The position numbers and the translations under genes are program-made. The notes under the pieces were generated by a model, which had not been told where the DNA came from, did no database searches, and saw nothing but the letters and a program-made list of their open reading frames with translations. Positions 11,236 through 23,400 of a stretch of DNA of 64,000 nucleotides are shown here, piece after piece; position 1 is the first letter of the stretch, and each line of letters begins with the position of its first letter. The DNA is from Limnanthes douglasii subsp. nivea (taxonomy: Eukaryota > Streptophyta > Magnoliopsida > Brassicales > Limnanthaceae). Location: assembly GCA_036936605.1 (NCBI GenBank), contig JAUPFV010000002.1, positions 341,312,654-341,376,653 of the forward strand. The letters are read 5' to 3'.

Positions 11236-12402
11236 CAGTTTGGGGGGTTGTCTTCTGATGGAACAGATGAGGGAATTGATGATCCGAGGTCAACCCCGAG
11301 TTCTGTGGTGGTCAATGAAGAAATAGAGGAATATATTTTCAATAATGGCAGGGTACTTCGAATTGGCACTCTGTTATCTTTGTCGATGCGAGAAAAGTTG
11401 TTGACTTTTTTGTCTAAAAATTTGGATGTGTTTGCGTGGAGATCCGAAGACGTAGTGGGGGTCCCAAGTAACATCATATGGCATAGCCTAGCGGTGGATC
11501 CGAAGGTCAAACCGATTATCCAAAAAAGAAGGGCTTTTTCGTTGGAGAAATCCGAGGCCATAGTTGCCGAAGTGGATCGGTTATACAAGATGGGGCACAT
11601 TAGGGAGGCCAATTATCCGAGGTGGACGGCTAATCCGGTGGTAGTAAAAAAGAAGAACGGAAAATGGCGGATGTGTGTGGACTTCACAGATTTGAATAGA
11701 GCCTGTCCAAAAGATCCTTTTCCGGTGCCTCGAATAGATCAGTTAGTGGATTCCACTTCGGGAAATAAAATTTTGACTTTCATGGATGCATTTTCGGGGT
11801 ATAATCAAATTCGAATGAATCCAGATGATGAAGAAAGCATGACTTTTATTACTGACAGAGGTTTGCATTGCTATAAAGTAATGCCGTTTGGATTGAAAAA
11901 TGCTGGGTCAACATATCAGAGGCTGATGAATAAGGCGTTTGCTTCACAGATTGGGAGAAATATTGAAGTGTACATCGATGACATGCTTGTTAAAAGCAAA
12001 AGTGATGATGAACATATTGATGATTTAGAAGAGACGTTTTTGAATCTTAGAGCCATTCAATTGAAGTTGAACCCAGAAAAATGCACATTTGGAGTCCGAT
12101 CTGGCAAATTTTTGGGGTATATGATTAGTGAAAGAGGAATCGAGGTGGATCCAGAACAGTTGAAGGCTCTGATATCGATGTCTTCACCTCGGAATATCAG
12201 AGAAGTGCAAATGTTAACGGGCAGGTTAGCAGCTCTGAACAGATTCATTTCTCGTTTTTCAGATAAGTGCTTGCCTTTTTTCCAGGTGCTGCGTAAACCC
12301 AATAATTTCGAGTGGACTTCGGATTGTGAAGAAGCCTTTTTGAAGATAAAAAATCTTTTGTCCTCTCCTGAAATATTATCAAAGCCTCAGAAAGGTGAGT
12401 AG
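11236..12402 (+). pseudogene. Gypsy A reverse transcriptase
   Basis: RNA-dependent DNA polymerase. An uninterrupted frame of over 380 codons runs to TAG at 12400-12402. Palm and finger motifs are intact: VKKKNGKWRMCVDFTDLN at about 11645-11698, the FMDAFSGYNQI aspartate motif, MPFGLKNAGSTYQR, and the catalytic YIDD at 11971-11982, followed by the thumb segment (CTFGVRSGKFLGYMIS). The next codons after the TAG are in the same frame and encode RNase H, so the TAG is most simply a point mutation (CAG to TAG fits the Tat consensus) and not a gene end. Confidence 0.92.
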
Positions 12403-12912
12403 TTATTTTTGTATATAGCAGTGTCAGATTATGCAGTGAGCGCAGTTTTGATCAGTGAGGACACAAAAATTTCGAAGCCTGTTTACTATGTCAGCAAAAG
12501 TTTGGTTGATGCTGAGAAACGCTACTTGAAGCTCGAAAAATTGGCACTGTGTATAGTAGTGGCAGCAAGAAAAATGCGCCCTTACTTCCAGGCACATACG
12601 ATTGTAGTTCGAACTTCATATCCATTAAAAAATGTTTTGCAAAAACCAGACATTTCAGGAAGAATGACCAAGTGGTCTGTGGAATTGGAAGATTTCGATG
12701 TGCTATTTTCTCCTCGAACAGCTATCAAAGCTCAAGCTTTAGCAGATTTTCTGGTGGAGTTTCACTCAAGCAGATCCGAAGAGAAAGATGCTGAAAAGGT
12801 GAATGAGAACCCGACGTGGACAATACGAACTGATGGGGGATCCAGTAGTAAAGGTCAAGTGCAGGAGTTGAGTTGGTGGCACCAACAGGGGAATTTATGT
12901 TTCAAGATATAA
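12403..12912 (+). pseudogene. Gypsy A first RNase H (gypsy type) and linker
   Basis: This follows reverse transcriptase in the same frame. It holds the conventional gypsy RNase H: YIAVSDYAVSAVLI (first acidic residue), the KPVYYVSKSL and AEKRYLKLEKLAL segments, and an inactive-looking connection domain ending LADFLVEF at about 12765. A second RNase H domain starts at about 12820 (TIRTDGGSS). A one-base loss at about 12860-12868 pushes the frame to a stop at 12910-12912, while the true continuation is in another frame from about 12862. Confidence 0.85.
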
Positions 12913-14540
12913 AATTTGGCTTTCATGCTTCAAATAACGAAGCTGAATATGAGGCTGTGCTAGCAGGGTTGCGGTTGGCGAAGATTTGTGGAGCAATGTT
13001 TGTACGCTTGGAAACAGATTCACAGTTGGTAGTTAACCACGTTAAAGGAGTGTCAGAAGCTAAAAAGGAGCGTTTGGTTTTGTACCTACAAGAACTTCGG
13101 GGGATGATGTCGCAGTTTGAAAATGTCGAAGTGGAGCATATTCGAAGAGGAAACAACACTATGGCTGATTCTTTGGCAACAATGGCTTACTCAGAAGAAT
13201 ACCCATGGATTGTAACACAACCATCGCCTTCGATCATATCGAATTCTGAGCAATGTGAAGTTGTTGATGAGGTGGTAAATAATCCGACGTGCGCTCGAGG
13301 AGATTGGAGGTTTGACTTGTTAAACTTTATTTCAAATGGAATATTACCTATGGATAAACACTTGCTCAAGAAAATAAAGTACAAATCCCTTGGCTATGTG
13401 GTACTGGATGGAGTATTGTACAAAAGGTCTGCTTCGAAACCTTTACTACGATGTTTAAGCAAGCATGAGTCTCAGAACGTTCTGTCCGAACTGCATGATG
13501 GGGATGGGTCAGCTCATTGTGGGTTTAGAGCTTTAACGCGTAGGGTATTGTTGGCAGGATATTATTGGCCTACCATTTTGCAAGATGCCAAGTCGTTAGT
13601 TCGAAGTTGTGAGACTTGCAAAAGGTATGCAAATTTAATACACAAACCAGTTGTACCCCTAATGACGATTTCAGAGGCGGTTCCTTTCGATAGGTGGGGA
13701 ATTGATTTAGTGGGACCATTACCTATGGCTTCTGGTGGAAGACAAATGATTATTGTTGCGGTTGATTATTTTTCGAAGTGGGCAGAAGCAGAACCCTTAG
13801 CTAGGACAAAAGCTAAGGATGTAATCAAGTTTATTCAAAGTAACATTTGCGACCGTTTTGGAGTACCTCGGAAAATAACAACTGATAATGGTCCTCAATT
13901 TAATAACAAGGAAATGGACTCTTTTTGCTCTTCGAAAGGAATACAGCAATGTTTTTCCACTCCTTTTCACCCCCAGGCAAATGGACAGGTAGAAGTTACA
14001 AATAGATCTATTTTGGATGGCTTGAAGAAAAATTTGGCAGGAGCAGCAGGGAAATGGCCAAATTTTCTTCAAGAAGTATTATGGGCATATAGAACAACCC
14101 CTAGAGAGGCTACAAAAGAGACCCCTTTTTCATTAGTATATGGGATGGACGCTGTGTGCCCTGCTGAATCTACATTGCCCTCCTATAGACTACTACAATA
14201 TTCCGATGCAGATAACGATGAGGCTAGAAGGGTGGAACTTGATTTGTTGGAAGAAAAAAGGGTCAAGGCACATTTGAATGTGATCCATTATCAAACATTA
14301 ATGAGAAGCAGGTACGATGCTAAAGTTAAGAGAAGGGAATTCAAAATTGGCGATCTAGTGTTACGAAAAGTATTTCTTCACACCAAGGATAAACACCTCG
14401 GAAAATTGGCCCCGAATTGGGAAGGTCCTTACGAAGTTAAAATGAGGGTCAAACCAGGTTCCTACAGGTTATCAGATCGAGAAGGGAGGATGCTCAAGCA
14501 CCCTTGGAACATAGAGCACTTGAAATTGTACTGTGAGTAA
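12865..14540 (+). pseudogene. Gypsy A second (archaeal-type) RNase H and integrase
   Basis: A long open frame of about 555 codons. The first 110 codons complete the second RNase H, with the catalytic Glu in NNEAEYEAVLAGL, Asp in LETDSQLV and a final Asp in NTMADSLA. This extra RNase H is the hallmark of the Tat lineage. Integrase follows: a zinc-binding HHCC region (ELHDGDGSAHCGF to CETCKRY, about 13485-13626), then the catalytic core with D at 13704 (GIDLVGP), D at 13884 (TDNGPQF) and E at 13992 (NGQVEVTNR), and a C-terminal domain with GDLVLRKVF and APNWEGPYEV. It ends at TAA 14538-14540 with the HPWNIEHLKLYCE terminus usual for Tat elements. The integrase itself looks undamaged. I see no chromodomain. 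Confidence 0.92.
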
Positions 14541-14772
14541 AACTGAACTTCGAATTTTTTAAAACAGACATACTCTTTCCTTATCTGTTGGCCCAGAAAG
14601 GTTTTAACGAGGTGTCTGATTAATATTGAATTTTTTAATAAAATTTCTTTTGGCCATTGGTTGTTTGTTATGATGTGTGATTTATTATTTTGGTAATTTG
14701 GCAAAGACTGATCATCTTTGAAAGTTGACCAAGAATAATTTTCCGAAGCGATAGCTTTGAAGAAACAACCAA

Positions 14773-14976
14773 ATTTTCGAGGTGCCACGTCTTATGAGTG
14801 CATCTATTTTTCGAGGTGCCACGTCTTATGAGTGCATCTATTTTTCGAGGTGCCACGTCTTATGAGTGCATCTATTTTTCGAGGTGCCACGTCTTATGAG
14901 TGCATCTATTTTTCGAGGTGCCACGTCTTATGAGTGCATCTATTTTTCGAGGTGCCATGACTTATGAGTGCATTTA
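14773..14976 (+). repeat. 34-bp tandem repeat between pol and the antisense gene
   Basis: About six copies of a 34-bp unit starting TTTTTCGAGGTGCCACGTCT stand head to tail. The first five are nearly identical and the sixth is diverged. The array lies in the noncoding stretch between integrase and the antisense ORF, where Tat elements are known to carry variable tandem repeats that can seed satellites. Confidence 0.93.
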
Positions 14977-15132
14977 TGTTTAGGAATAACCAGTTCAAAC
15001 AAGTATACCAGAAATTTAAGATATAAAAAAAAAGATAAGTGGTTTCCTCGTGGAATAAAATACGAAGTTTACAAAAAAAAAGGGGAGTACTTAATCACAT
15101 ACACAAAAAACAAAAACAAATTGCCTAGCCTA

Positions 15133-17931
15133 TTAGGTATCATTTTCTTCTCCTTCTGATGATTCCTCTTCGGAACTATTTCCTTCTTCTGAGGAGGAGC
15201 TTGGTGGCGCTTCGAAAGCTTCCTTGGGGCGTTGTTCTTCTGGAACTCGTTTCCAAAGGTCTGATAAGTCTAGTCTTGGACAAGCAGCATGAACTTCTCG
15301 AAGAAGCTGAATAGATGTATCAATTTGAGTTTTCTTCATGCCTTCGAGCATCACAGAACTAACTTTGGTTTCAGCCTTTTTTACTGCAGCTTTCTTTTCT
15401 TCTTCAAATCCTGTTCGAAGTGTAGTAATCTCACTCTGGCTTTTTTCCAGTTTCTCTTTCGTTTCCTTAACAAGTGCCGTAGCATCGGAAATAGCAGTAG
15501 AATGTTCAGCCTTTAGATCTTCAAGAGCCTGCAGATGAGTAGTTTTAAGAGCTTCGACTTCTTCCTTGTGTTCTTTAAGAAGCTGTTCTTTCTCAGCTTC
15601 GAATTTCTGGAGTGCTTCGTTTTTCGAAGTCTTTTCAGAGGCTGTTTCTTTTCTAGCTCTTAGCTAACTCTTGGGCGAGGCGCTCCAATTGGCTTTGAGA
15701 TTTGCTCACCTCTTCGTATAACTTTGTGACTGCAGCAATTAAATTTGGAAAAGGTTGGAGAATTGAAGTTACCTCATCGGATTTTTCTGAGTGAGGAAAG
15801 ACTAATGGCTGATGAACAGGAGCGATGGTGTTAGATGTCGAAGCTGTTCCAGCCCCAGTAAAAATTGGTGGAACAACATTGGTAGTCTGAGAGCCAGAAA
15901 ACACAAAATCTCCACTTGAGTTAAAGTCTTCGAAGTTCAGATAATCATCTATCTGTTTATCTCCAAGTGTTATTTCTCCTTCAGGGTTTTCCTCAACAAA
16001 AGTTTTACCCTGCGCCTCGGAAGCTAGCACAGCCTCTAGCATATCAGCTTCGTTCTTTTCATTTGGCTTGCTAGACTTATTCTTTTTCTTTTTTGGAGAA
16101 GTGTCTTTTTTCTTTTTTAGGGCGGGTTGATCTTCTTCAGATATAGTGGGAAGTGAAGGTGCAGATGTTTTTCTTTTCCCTGCACTCTTCGAAGTCTTGG
16201 AAGGCTTAGCCCTGCTTGTGCTGGCTTTCTTCTGGGTCAATTTTCTTTTCTTCTTCAAAGGAAGATGGCTGTCACTTCGATTCCGAAGCGGAAGATAGCA
16301 TTTCCCATCTGGTGCAAGTATCCTCTCAACTGCTAGAAGGGGATCTGGTGGCGTCATCGGATCCTGAGGGAAGTCGGCCCCTAAAGATATACGCCAGAGA
16401 TGGCTATTAACAAAGTTAATGGGCTCGAATGCTGAATGAAAGCCATTTATCCAAGATTTTTCAGCCCACTCAGCCATCTTTTGGAAGATAAGCTTGGCTT
16501 CTTTTCGACGACCCTTAAACCGCCTCGGAATTTCTAAAGAGAGATAAATAGTTAGCTAAATAAATTGATTCAAAAACAACTAGATAAATAAGGGAAGATA
16601 TCACTTACTACTGTCTCTCCAAGTAAGGGTGAGTCTGGAAGGATTGGCATCGGAAATTTCTTTGCCATTTTCCCAGGCACCTGACAGAAAGACGAACCTT
16701 TGTTTCCAGAACTTATCGGCTTCGAGGAGGTCGTCGATAATTTTCAAATCATCTTCAAGGGTTAAGTAATAAAACGGCAGAACAGGGCCATTTGAGACTT
16801 TGGTTACTGAGATGAAGTCCTCGATTTCGAGGGGAATGCCTCCAAGCCTCGATACCATAATTGCTGAGAACAAAGTGAAGAGCAAGTTGGGGTGACTTGT
16901 GTTGGGCATAGTCTGTGGATTTCGAAGAACTTTACTATCATCGGATCAAGGGGAAACCGAAGTCCCCAGTTGAAGAGCTCAGGGTACACTACTAGCTCAT
17001 CTTTTTGACAGTTCAAGGGTGTCTCTCCTTCAACTGGTAATCGAAGAGTCATATTGTCAGTTAACCCCCATAGCCTTCTGAGGTGCTCTTTCTCTGATTC
17101 GAGGTAGTAGCTGTAAGATACATTCTTTAAGGCAAGAATGTACCAAGCAGAAAGAGGCTTGAGATTTTCTTGAACTAAGAAGGCAACGTTCTCAGGCAGT
17201 GTAATAAGAGCTTTTTTCCCTCGAGTCTTCTTTGGAGGAGCTACACCATCAGCCTCGGATTCCTCCTCGGCATCAGACTCAGTAGCTTCTGAATCGTCTT
17301 TTTTGTGACCTTCATCGGAGTGACTTCGAATTTGAGTCTCCTGTTGAGTCACAGGAATTGGCTGACTACACTCTGGTGTAGTGTCATCCACTTCTTGTGG
17401 GGGAGGAGGAGAGTGTTGAGGAGGAGAAGAGTTTTTTGCTTCTTCACCCATTACTAAGAAAGGTGATTTTTTGGCACGTTTAGCTCTGATAGCCTCGAAT
17501 TGAGGAGGGAGTGTGTTGGATTGAAGGTTTTTTGTCTCTTCGACTTGAAGGACAGGTGATTTGGGTTGTGATTTGTTATCAGTTGGTGGCTTGTCTAAAG
17601 TAACTACTTTAGATTTCCGATGAGGTCTTAGCAATGAAGATTTGGATGGATTGTGGAGAGGAGAGGCTGTTGAACTATTTTCTGGGCTAGAAACTAAAGG
17701 TGAAGACGAAGTGGCAAGGTTAGGATTGAAGTTGCCGTATTTAAAAGTGGTGCAGGAAGAGTGAGGACCGTTGTAGATCAACCCAGCAGCTTTGTATTCT
17801 TTGGCTCTTCGACAAATGCAAAGATAATCGTAGGCCCCGAATACTTGGTTACTGGAACCAGGAAAAAGATTTTTCTTTGATCTTACTGGTCTTCTGGGTT
17901 TAAATCTATTGTATCTAGGGTATATTCTCAT
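15133..17931 (-). pseudogene. Gypsy A antisense extra ORF (two exons, two frameshifts)
   Basis: This gene lies antisense to gag-pol, as in other Tat elements. I place the start at 17931 (MRIYPRYNRF) because a related copy at 59030 starts there; upstream codons are a low-complexity repeat. The first part is basic, with KKNLFPGSSNQVFGAYDYLC, then a long Pro/Ser-rich linker, an acidic stretch (about 17230-17340), and a conserved domain around LKPLSAWYI to DPSRLTLTWRDS (17170-16610). A one-base loss in a run of four G at 16889-16892 shifts the frame inside this domain. A 75-bp intron (16608-16534) follows. Exon 2 has a Lys-rich segment, a Ser/Thr-rich linker and a long coiled coil (about 15725-15355), interrupted by a frameshift near 15660, and ends in an acidic Ser/Glu tail at 15133. 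The function of such ORFs is unknown. Some resemble plant mobile-domain proteins, which I cannot confirm here. Confidence 0.8.
16534..16608 (-). other. 75-bp spliceosomal intron in the gypsy A antisense ORF
   Basis: On the minus strand the donor is GTAAGT directly after AGACAGTA and the acceptor is TATCTCTCTTTAG before AAATTCCGAGG. Splicing after the first base of a codon (phase 1) joins two frames that would otherwise be out of register, and the unspliced frame hits TGA two codons into the intron. Confidence 0.85.
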
Positions 17932-18110
17932 ACAATGGGTTTTGGTATGAGAGATTGCTTGGGTAGACAAGAAAAGATGAAGAGGTTGAAGATGAAGAAC
18001 AACTTGAAGATGAAGAACAGGTTGAAGATGAAGAGGTTGAAGATGAAGAACAGATTGAAGATGGTTCAAAAGGCGGATTCTCTAAAAAGTTCTTAATGAA
18101 TGAATAGCTG

Positions 18111-18180
18111 GGTATTTATAGGGTAAAAGAATGACGTCGAGAATGTGAAAGTGTGGAACAAGTAAGTTGTTTTCATTGGG
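18111..18180 (-). promoter_or_regulatory. Promoter of the gypsy A antisense ORF
   Basis: On the minus strand, a CCAAT box (18179-18175), a TGACGTC-type element (18138-18132) and a TATA box CTATAAATACC (18121-18111) stand in order, about 180 bases before the start codon. The same three motifs in the same order precede the related antisense gene at 58799-58868. Confidence 0.75.
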
Positions 18181-18510
18181 TGGAATATGAAACGAAAAGG
18201 AAACTAGTGATGTCACAGGTCTACCACTAGAGGTCTAATCAATCCATCAGGTAGGGTTCAGAGATTTCGAAGTGTTATTAAACTATGTTTGAAGTAATAA
18301 TATTCGAAGAAAAGGCAAAGCCATACCACAAGAAGTCAAATTCGAAGAGGAGTTAAATTCGAGGCAATTGAGAAATCCGTTTGCACTTACTCACAAATTC
18401 GAAGAAAGTCCTAGACCATTGAGTTTAATCATAATAAAGATGTAAAATGATGCTGATCCGAGGAAGAATTCGAAGAGCTAATAGTTCTTATACATTAATG
18501 TATAAGAACT

Positions 18511-18519
18511 AGGGGGGCT
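18511..18519 (+). other. Gypsy A polypurine tract
   Basis: AGGGGGGC lies immediately upstream of the 3' LTR start at 18522 and would prime plus-strand synthesis. Confidence 0.8.
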
Positions 18520-18521
18520 AC

Positions 18522-18805
18522 TGATAAGGAAAGATATTCCTTAGGGACATAAGTGCAATTAATAGGGACTAAAGTGATAAGTTCTGTAATTATAGGATTA
18601 AATTAGGCTTTAGGAGAAACCAAAGGGTTAAATTGTAAATATACCAATATGTAACCGTTTCTCTAACTAACTCACCTTGCCTATTTAAAGAGGCTGAAGG
18701 AGTTATTTTGACCTATGATATATTCAGAAGTACTTTTCACCACTTTTAATTCTCTTTGTAGACTTTCTGTTCTTAATTCACTCACTACAACTTTAATTCA
18801 CACCA
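18522..18805 (+). repeat. Gypsy A 3' LTR
   Basis: 284 bp, TG...CA, followed by the right target duplication AGGGC at 18806-18810. It differs from the 5' LTR at about four positions (for example CATAG versus CTTAG near the start). Confidence 0.95.
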
Positions 18806-18916
18806 AGGGCGATAGAGTTATTTTAAATATTTATTAAGATATTATTTTTACTTTTACTTGGCTTAATATGTGATTGATTGCGAGTTGTGAGGTTATTAAA
18901 ACCTTCACCCATTACG

Positions 18917-19417
18917 TGTTAGATATTTTAGTGTAGTTGGATCGACTAGTCGACCAATTTAATCATGATAAATTATCAAACAATTCATAGAGTGCGGAGT
19001 GCACGCTTGTTAGATTATATCATGATTAACAGGGTGAAGGGGTGTAGCCCGTTGTGGGGTTTAAATGGAAGAGCCCCTTGCAAAGTTACTTTTATTTTGA
19101 TTAAATCGGCTGTTGTTGGAATTAAACAACATTTCGAAATTGGAAATTTGACCGTTTTATTCAAATTTCAAATTTGAAGCCGTTTCATTACAAATCCCGT
19201 TTAAAGACCTTAACTACCCTAACTGCCAAATTGGTTGAATTGATAAAAGATGGTTTATATTGAAAAAGGATAGACACATCAATTCATACTATCTGTTCAA
19301 ATAGAATATCTCTTATTTTATCGAATTGAAATTTTTGGACAACCCCAAAACTATTTCAATAAGAAATTGTTTACAAGACTTCAGAGATTATCCGGAATCA
19401 AAACACTATTTTCTACA
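18917..19417 (+). repeat. Copia B 5' LTR
   Basis: Matches 24024-24519 along its length, including the GACTAGTCGACCAATTTAAT stretch near the start and the ACTTCAGAGATTATCCGGAA stretch near the end. Confidence 0.88.
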
Positions 19418-19439
19418 AATTATCGGAATATTATGGTCT

Positions 19440-20400
19440 TGTTGATGAAGATAGAGATGACGAACGGAGGAGAATTAGCGAAGGAGATGACAAGAAAATT
19501 CGCTAAACTTGACAAGTTTGAAGGACATGATTTCAGACGCTGGCAGGAAAAATGCATTTTATGTTGACTACCCTCAAGGTTGTGTATGTCGTGCGTGCCC
19601 CCTGTCCCGAGATCATAAAAAATGAAACATTGGAACAAACAAGGAGGCGCAATAAGTGGGAGAATGATGACCACATTTGTCGTGGCCACATATTAAATGG
19701 TATGTTTGATACTTTGTTTGATGTATACCAAAATTTCGAATCTGCAAAAGAGTAATAGGATTCCATTGAATCGAAATACATGGCAGAAGATGCTTCTAGT
19801 AGGAAGTTCCTAGTTAGTAATTTCAGAAATTACAAAATGGTTGACTCTAGACATATAATGGAACAGTATAATTAACTACTAAGAATTCTGGGTCAATTTG
19901 TTCAACACAATATGAAAATAGACGAATGTATTTTGGTGTCTTCTGTTATTAACAAATTGCCTCCTTCATGGAAGGATTTTAAACACACACTGAAACACAC
20001 CAAAGAATAAATGACTTTAGTCGAACTTGGTAGTCATTTTGAGATTGAAGAGTCTCTAAGGGCTCGAGATGAAATAAGTAATACTAAGTGTAAAAACCAA
20101 GTGGGAAACTTATATGTAAATATGGCTGAAAGTAGCGGATTCTTTAAGAATAGAAATACAGATAAGGGGAATAAACAAAAGTTTAAAGGAAACAATAAAA
20201 ACAAAATGTTTCTAGCAAAAAGCCTAAAATTGCATGTTGGAAATGTGGCAAACCTGGTCACTTTAGGAGGGATTGTCGATTTGGAAAAGGAAAAAATAAT
20301 TTTGCTCCAAGTGGGAAAAATGTTGGTTCAAGTGGATTTAAGGATCCTGAAAAGCAACAAGGTCAGAATTATATATCTCTAATATCTGAGGCATTTTATG
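19440..20400 (+). pseudogene. Copia B gag remnant
   Basis: Pieces of a copia gag are visible in several frames: an N-terminal segment with FAKLDKFEGHDFRRWQEK at about 19500-19550, a central segment (TLEQTRRRNKWENDDHICRG) in another frame, and a later Lys/Asn-rich stretch before a CCHC knuckle (C-W-K-C-G-K-P-G-H-F-R-x-D-C read around 20230-20280). Stops at about 19565, 19753 and 19874 and several shifts show that the gene is dead. Confidence 0.8.
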
Positions 20401-23400
20401 TGCAGGATGACGATGTTGCGTGTTGGATTGATTCGGGAGCAATAAGTCATGTACGTAAGGATCTTCGATGGTTCAATAACTTTCAACCAATTGAAGATGG
20501 ATTTTCACTTAAGATGGAAAATGTTGCAACCGAACCAATTAAAGGACTAGGAAATGTTAAATTACTATTTACTTCTGGAAAATACATATTATTAAATAAT
20601 ATATTATATGTTCTTGGGATTCGAAAGAATCTTTTGTCTGGTGTTGTTTTAAACAATTGTGGTTTCAAACAAGTGTACAAAAGTGGCAAATATATATTGT
20701 CAAAACATGGTGTTTTTATAGGATCCGGATATTTGTGTAATGGTATGTTTATGTTAAATATTAATGTTTTGTTCCAAAATGATTTTGTTTGTATGACTTC
20801 TACTAGTATGTGTAGAAATTTGAATAAATCAGAATTATGGCATGCTAGATTAGGACATGTTCATTATAGAAGAATAAAAGACATGTCGAAATTGAGCCTT
20901 ATTCCTCGTGTTGATGCAAACAATAAAAAATGTAAAACTTGCATGTTAACTAAGATAACTAGAAAACCTTTCAATAATGTTAACCGAGTTTCCAAAATAT
21001 TGGAACTAGTACACAGTGACTTATGTGATTTCCATGCTACACCTTCGTTAGGAAATAAAAAGTATGTTATTACTTTTATTGATGATGCATCTAGATATTG
21101 CTACATTTATTTGTTGCATGCTAAAAATGAAGTTCTTGATAAGTTTAAAATACATAAGGAAGAAGTAGAGCTACATAAGAATGATTTGATTAAAAATCTA
21201 TGTACGGATAGAGGAGATGAATATTATGATCCTATATATATTCAGTCTACGGGTATAATTCATTAAACCACGGCACCTTATACACCACAACAAAATGGTA
21301 TTGCTGAGAGGAAGAATAGGACTTTGAAAGAAATAGTCAATTCCATGTTGTCTTATTCGGGTTTCAATGAAGAATTCTGGGGTGAGGCTATGTTAACAGC
21401 CTGTTATATATTGAACCGTATTCCTACTAAAAGGAATAAGATGACCCCGTATGAGTTTTGGTTTAAGAAGCCTCCAACACTAAATTATCTGAGAGTTTGG
21501 GGTTGTAGAGCAGTTGTAAGACTCACTAAACCTAAAAGGAAAAATTTGGGTTAAAAATGTATAGATTGTATCTTCATTGGTTATGCTTAGCATTCCATTG
21601 CATATAGGCTCTACGTGTTAGAATCCAATGACTATGTGTCGATGAACACAGTTATCGAGTCAAGAGATGCAATATTTGATGAAGAGAGATTTACTTCTAT
21701 ACCAAGATCTAGCGATTTAATTCAAAACTCTTTGAATAAGAACTCAAGTGAAATTGAAAATATATCAAGTGGTACCTATTGTGTACCTGCACCTTCTGAA
21801 CCAAGGAGAAGTACTAGAGCCAGAAAAGTTAAGTCATTCGGATCTGATTTTCAACTTTATTTAGTTGAAGGGTCAAAATATAAGATTGACTATCAATATC
21901 AATATTGTTTTGTTATGGAAGATGATCCAAAGACTTTTAGTGATGATATGGCATCAAGGGATGTTGCATTTTGGAAAGAAGCTATCTAAGATAAGATAGA
22001 GTCCATCATGCATAACAATACATGAGAATTTGCTGATTTACCTCATGGGTGCAAATCATTGGGAAATAGATGGATCTTTAAACGAAAAATAAAAGTAGAT
22101 GGTACTATTGAAAGGTATAAAGCTAGATTGGTTATACAGGGATTTAGACAAAGAGAATGAATTGACTTCTTTGATACGTATGCTCTGGTTGCTAGCATTT
22201 CCACCATTAGATCGTTGATTGCACTTGCATCTGTATACAATCTTGTAATTCATCAAATGGATGTTAAAACTGCATTCTTGAATGGTGATTTGGATGAGGA
22301 GATTTATATGAAACAACCGGAAGGGTTTGTCATGTCTGGTTGTGAAAACAAGGTATGCAAGTTGAATTTTTTTTTTGTATGGTTTGAAACATGCACTAAA
22401 AGATTGGCATAAAAAATTTGAAAATGTGATATTTTCTAATGGATTTATTCTTAATCAAGCACACAAGTGCGTATATAGTAAATTTGATAATTCTGGTAAA
22501 CGAGTTTCGATTTGTCTATATGTGGATGATATGTTGATTTTTGGTACTAACCAAAATCAGGTTGATGAAACAAAGATATTCTTATCATCTAATTATTAGT
22601 TGAAGGATTTAGGAGAAGCTGAAATGTTTCTTTGTATAAGAATCAAGCGAAAGAACAATAGTATATCAATTTCTCAATCTCACTATATTGAGAAAATATT
22701 AAATAAATTTAATTTTAAAGATTGTTTTCTGGTAAGCACACCTATAGATCCTAGTCTTAAGCTTCTACCTAATAAAGGTATTGCTATATCTCAACTTGAA
22801 TACTCGAGAGCCATCTGGTGTCTTATGTATGCCATGACTAGCACTAGGCCGGATATTGCCTTAAATCGAGTATTCAAGTATTTGAAAGGAACCATGAATT
22901 ATGGTTTAACTTATACCGTATTTCTTTCTGTACTTGAAGCATATTCAGAAGCGAGTTATATTTCAAATATGGAAGATCATTCTTCCACAAGTGGATGGGT
23001 ATTTCTACTTGGGGGAGGTGTTATCTCTTGGGCATCGAATAAACAAACTTGTATTACTGAGTCAACAATGGAATCAGAGTTTGTGGCATTAGCAGGAGCG
23101 AGTAAAGAAGCTGAGTGGCTAAGAAATTTAATATATGAAATTCTGTTGTGTCCCAACCGATATCACCTATATATATCAGATGTGATAGTGAGGCTGCCTT
23201 GGCTAATGTCTATAGACAATTTTACAAAGGCAGGTCTAAACACTTAGGTGTTCGACACAGTATGATTCGTGAGCGCATCACGCATGATGTTATTTCAGTA
23301 GAGTTTGTGAGAACTCAATATAATTTAGCCGATCATTTAACCAAAGGGTTAAGTAGAGATCTTGTGCACAAATCGGCTATAGGAATGGGATTAAAGTCCA

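Larger units (their letters stand above)
8383..18805 (+). mobile_element. Gypsy A: complete Tat-type Ty3/gypsy LTR retrotransposon
   Basis: This element is complete at both ends. It has 284-bp LTRs (8383-8666 and 18522-18805) that start TGATAAGG and end CACACCA, flanked by a perfect 5-bp target duplication AGGGC (8378-8382 and 18806-18810). The order is LTR, primer site, gag, protease, reverse transcriptase, RNase H, second RNase H, integrase, a tandem-repeat region, an antisense ORF, polypurine tract, LTR. The dual RNase H and the antisense gene place it in the Tat group of plant Ty3/gypsy elements (Retand-like). The LTRs differ at about four of 284 positions, so the insertion is young. Stops and frameshifts in gag and pol mean that this copy is probably not autonomous. 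Confidence 0.95.

Noticed and set aside
14773..14976. CRISPR-like array
   Set aside because: The 34-bp units are directly adjacent without spacers, and the sequence is a plant retrotransposon.
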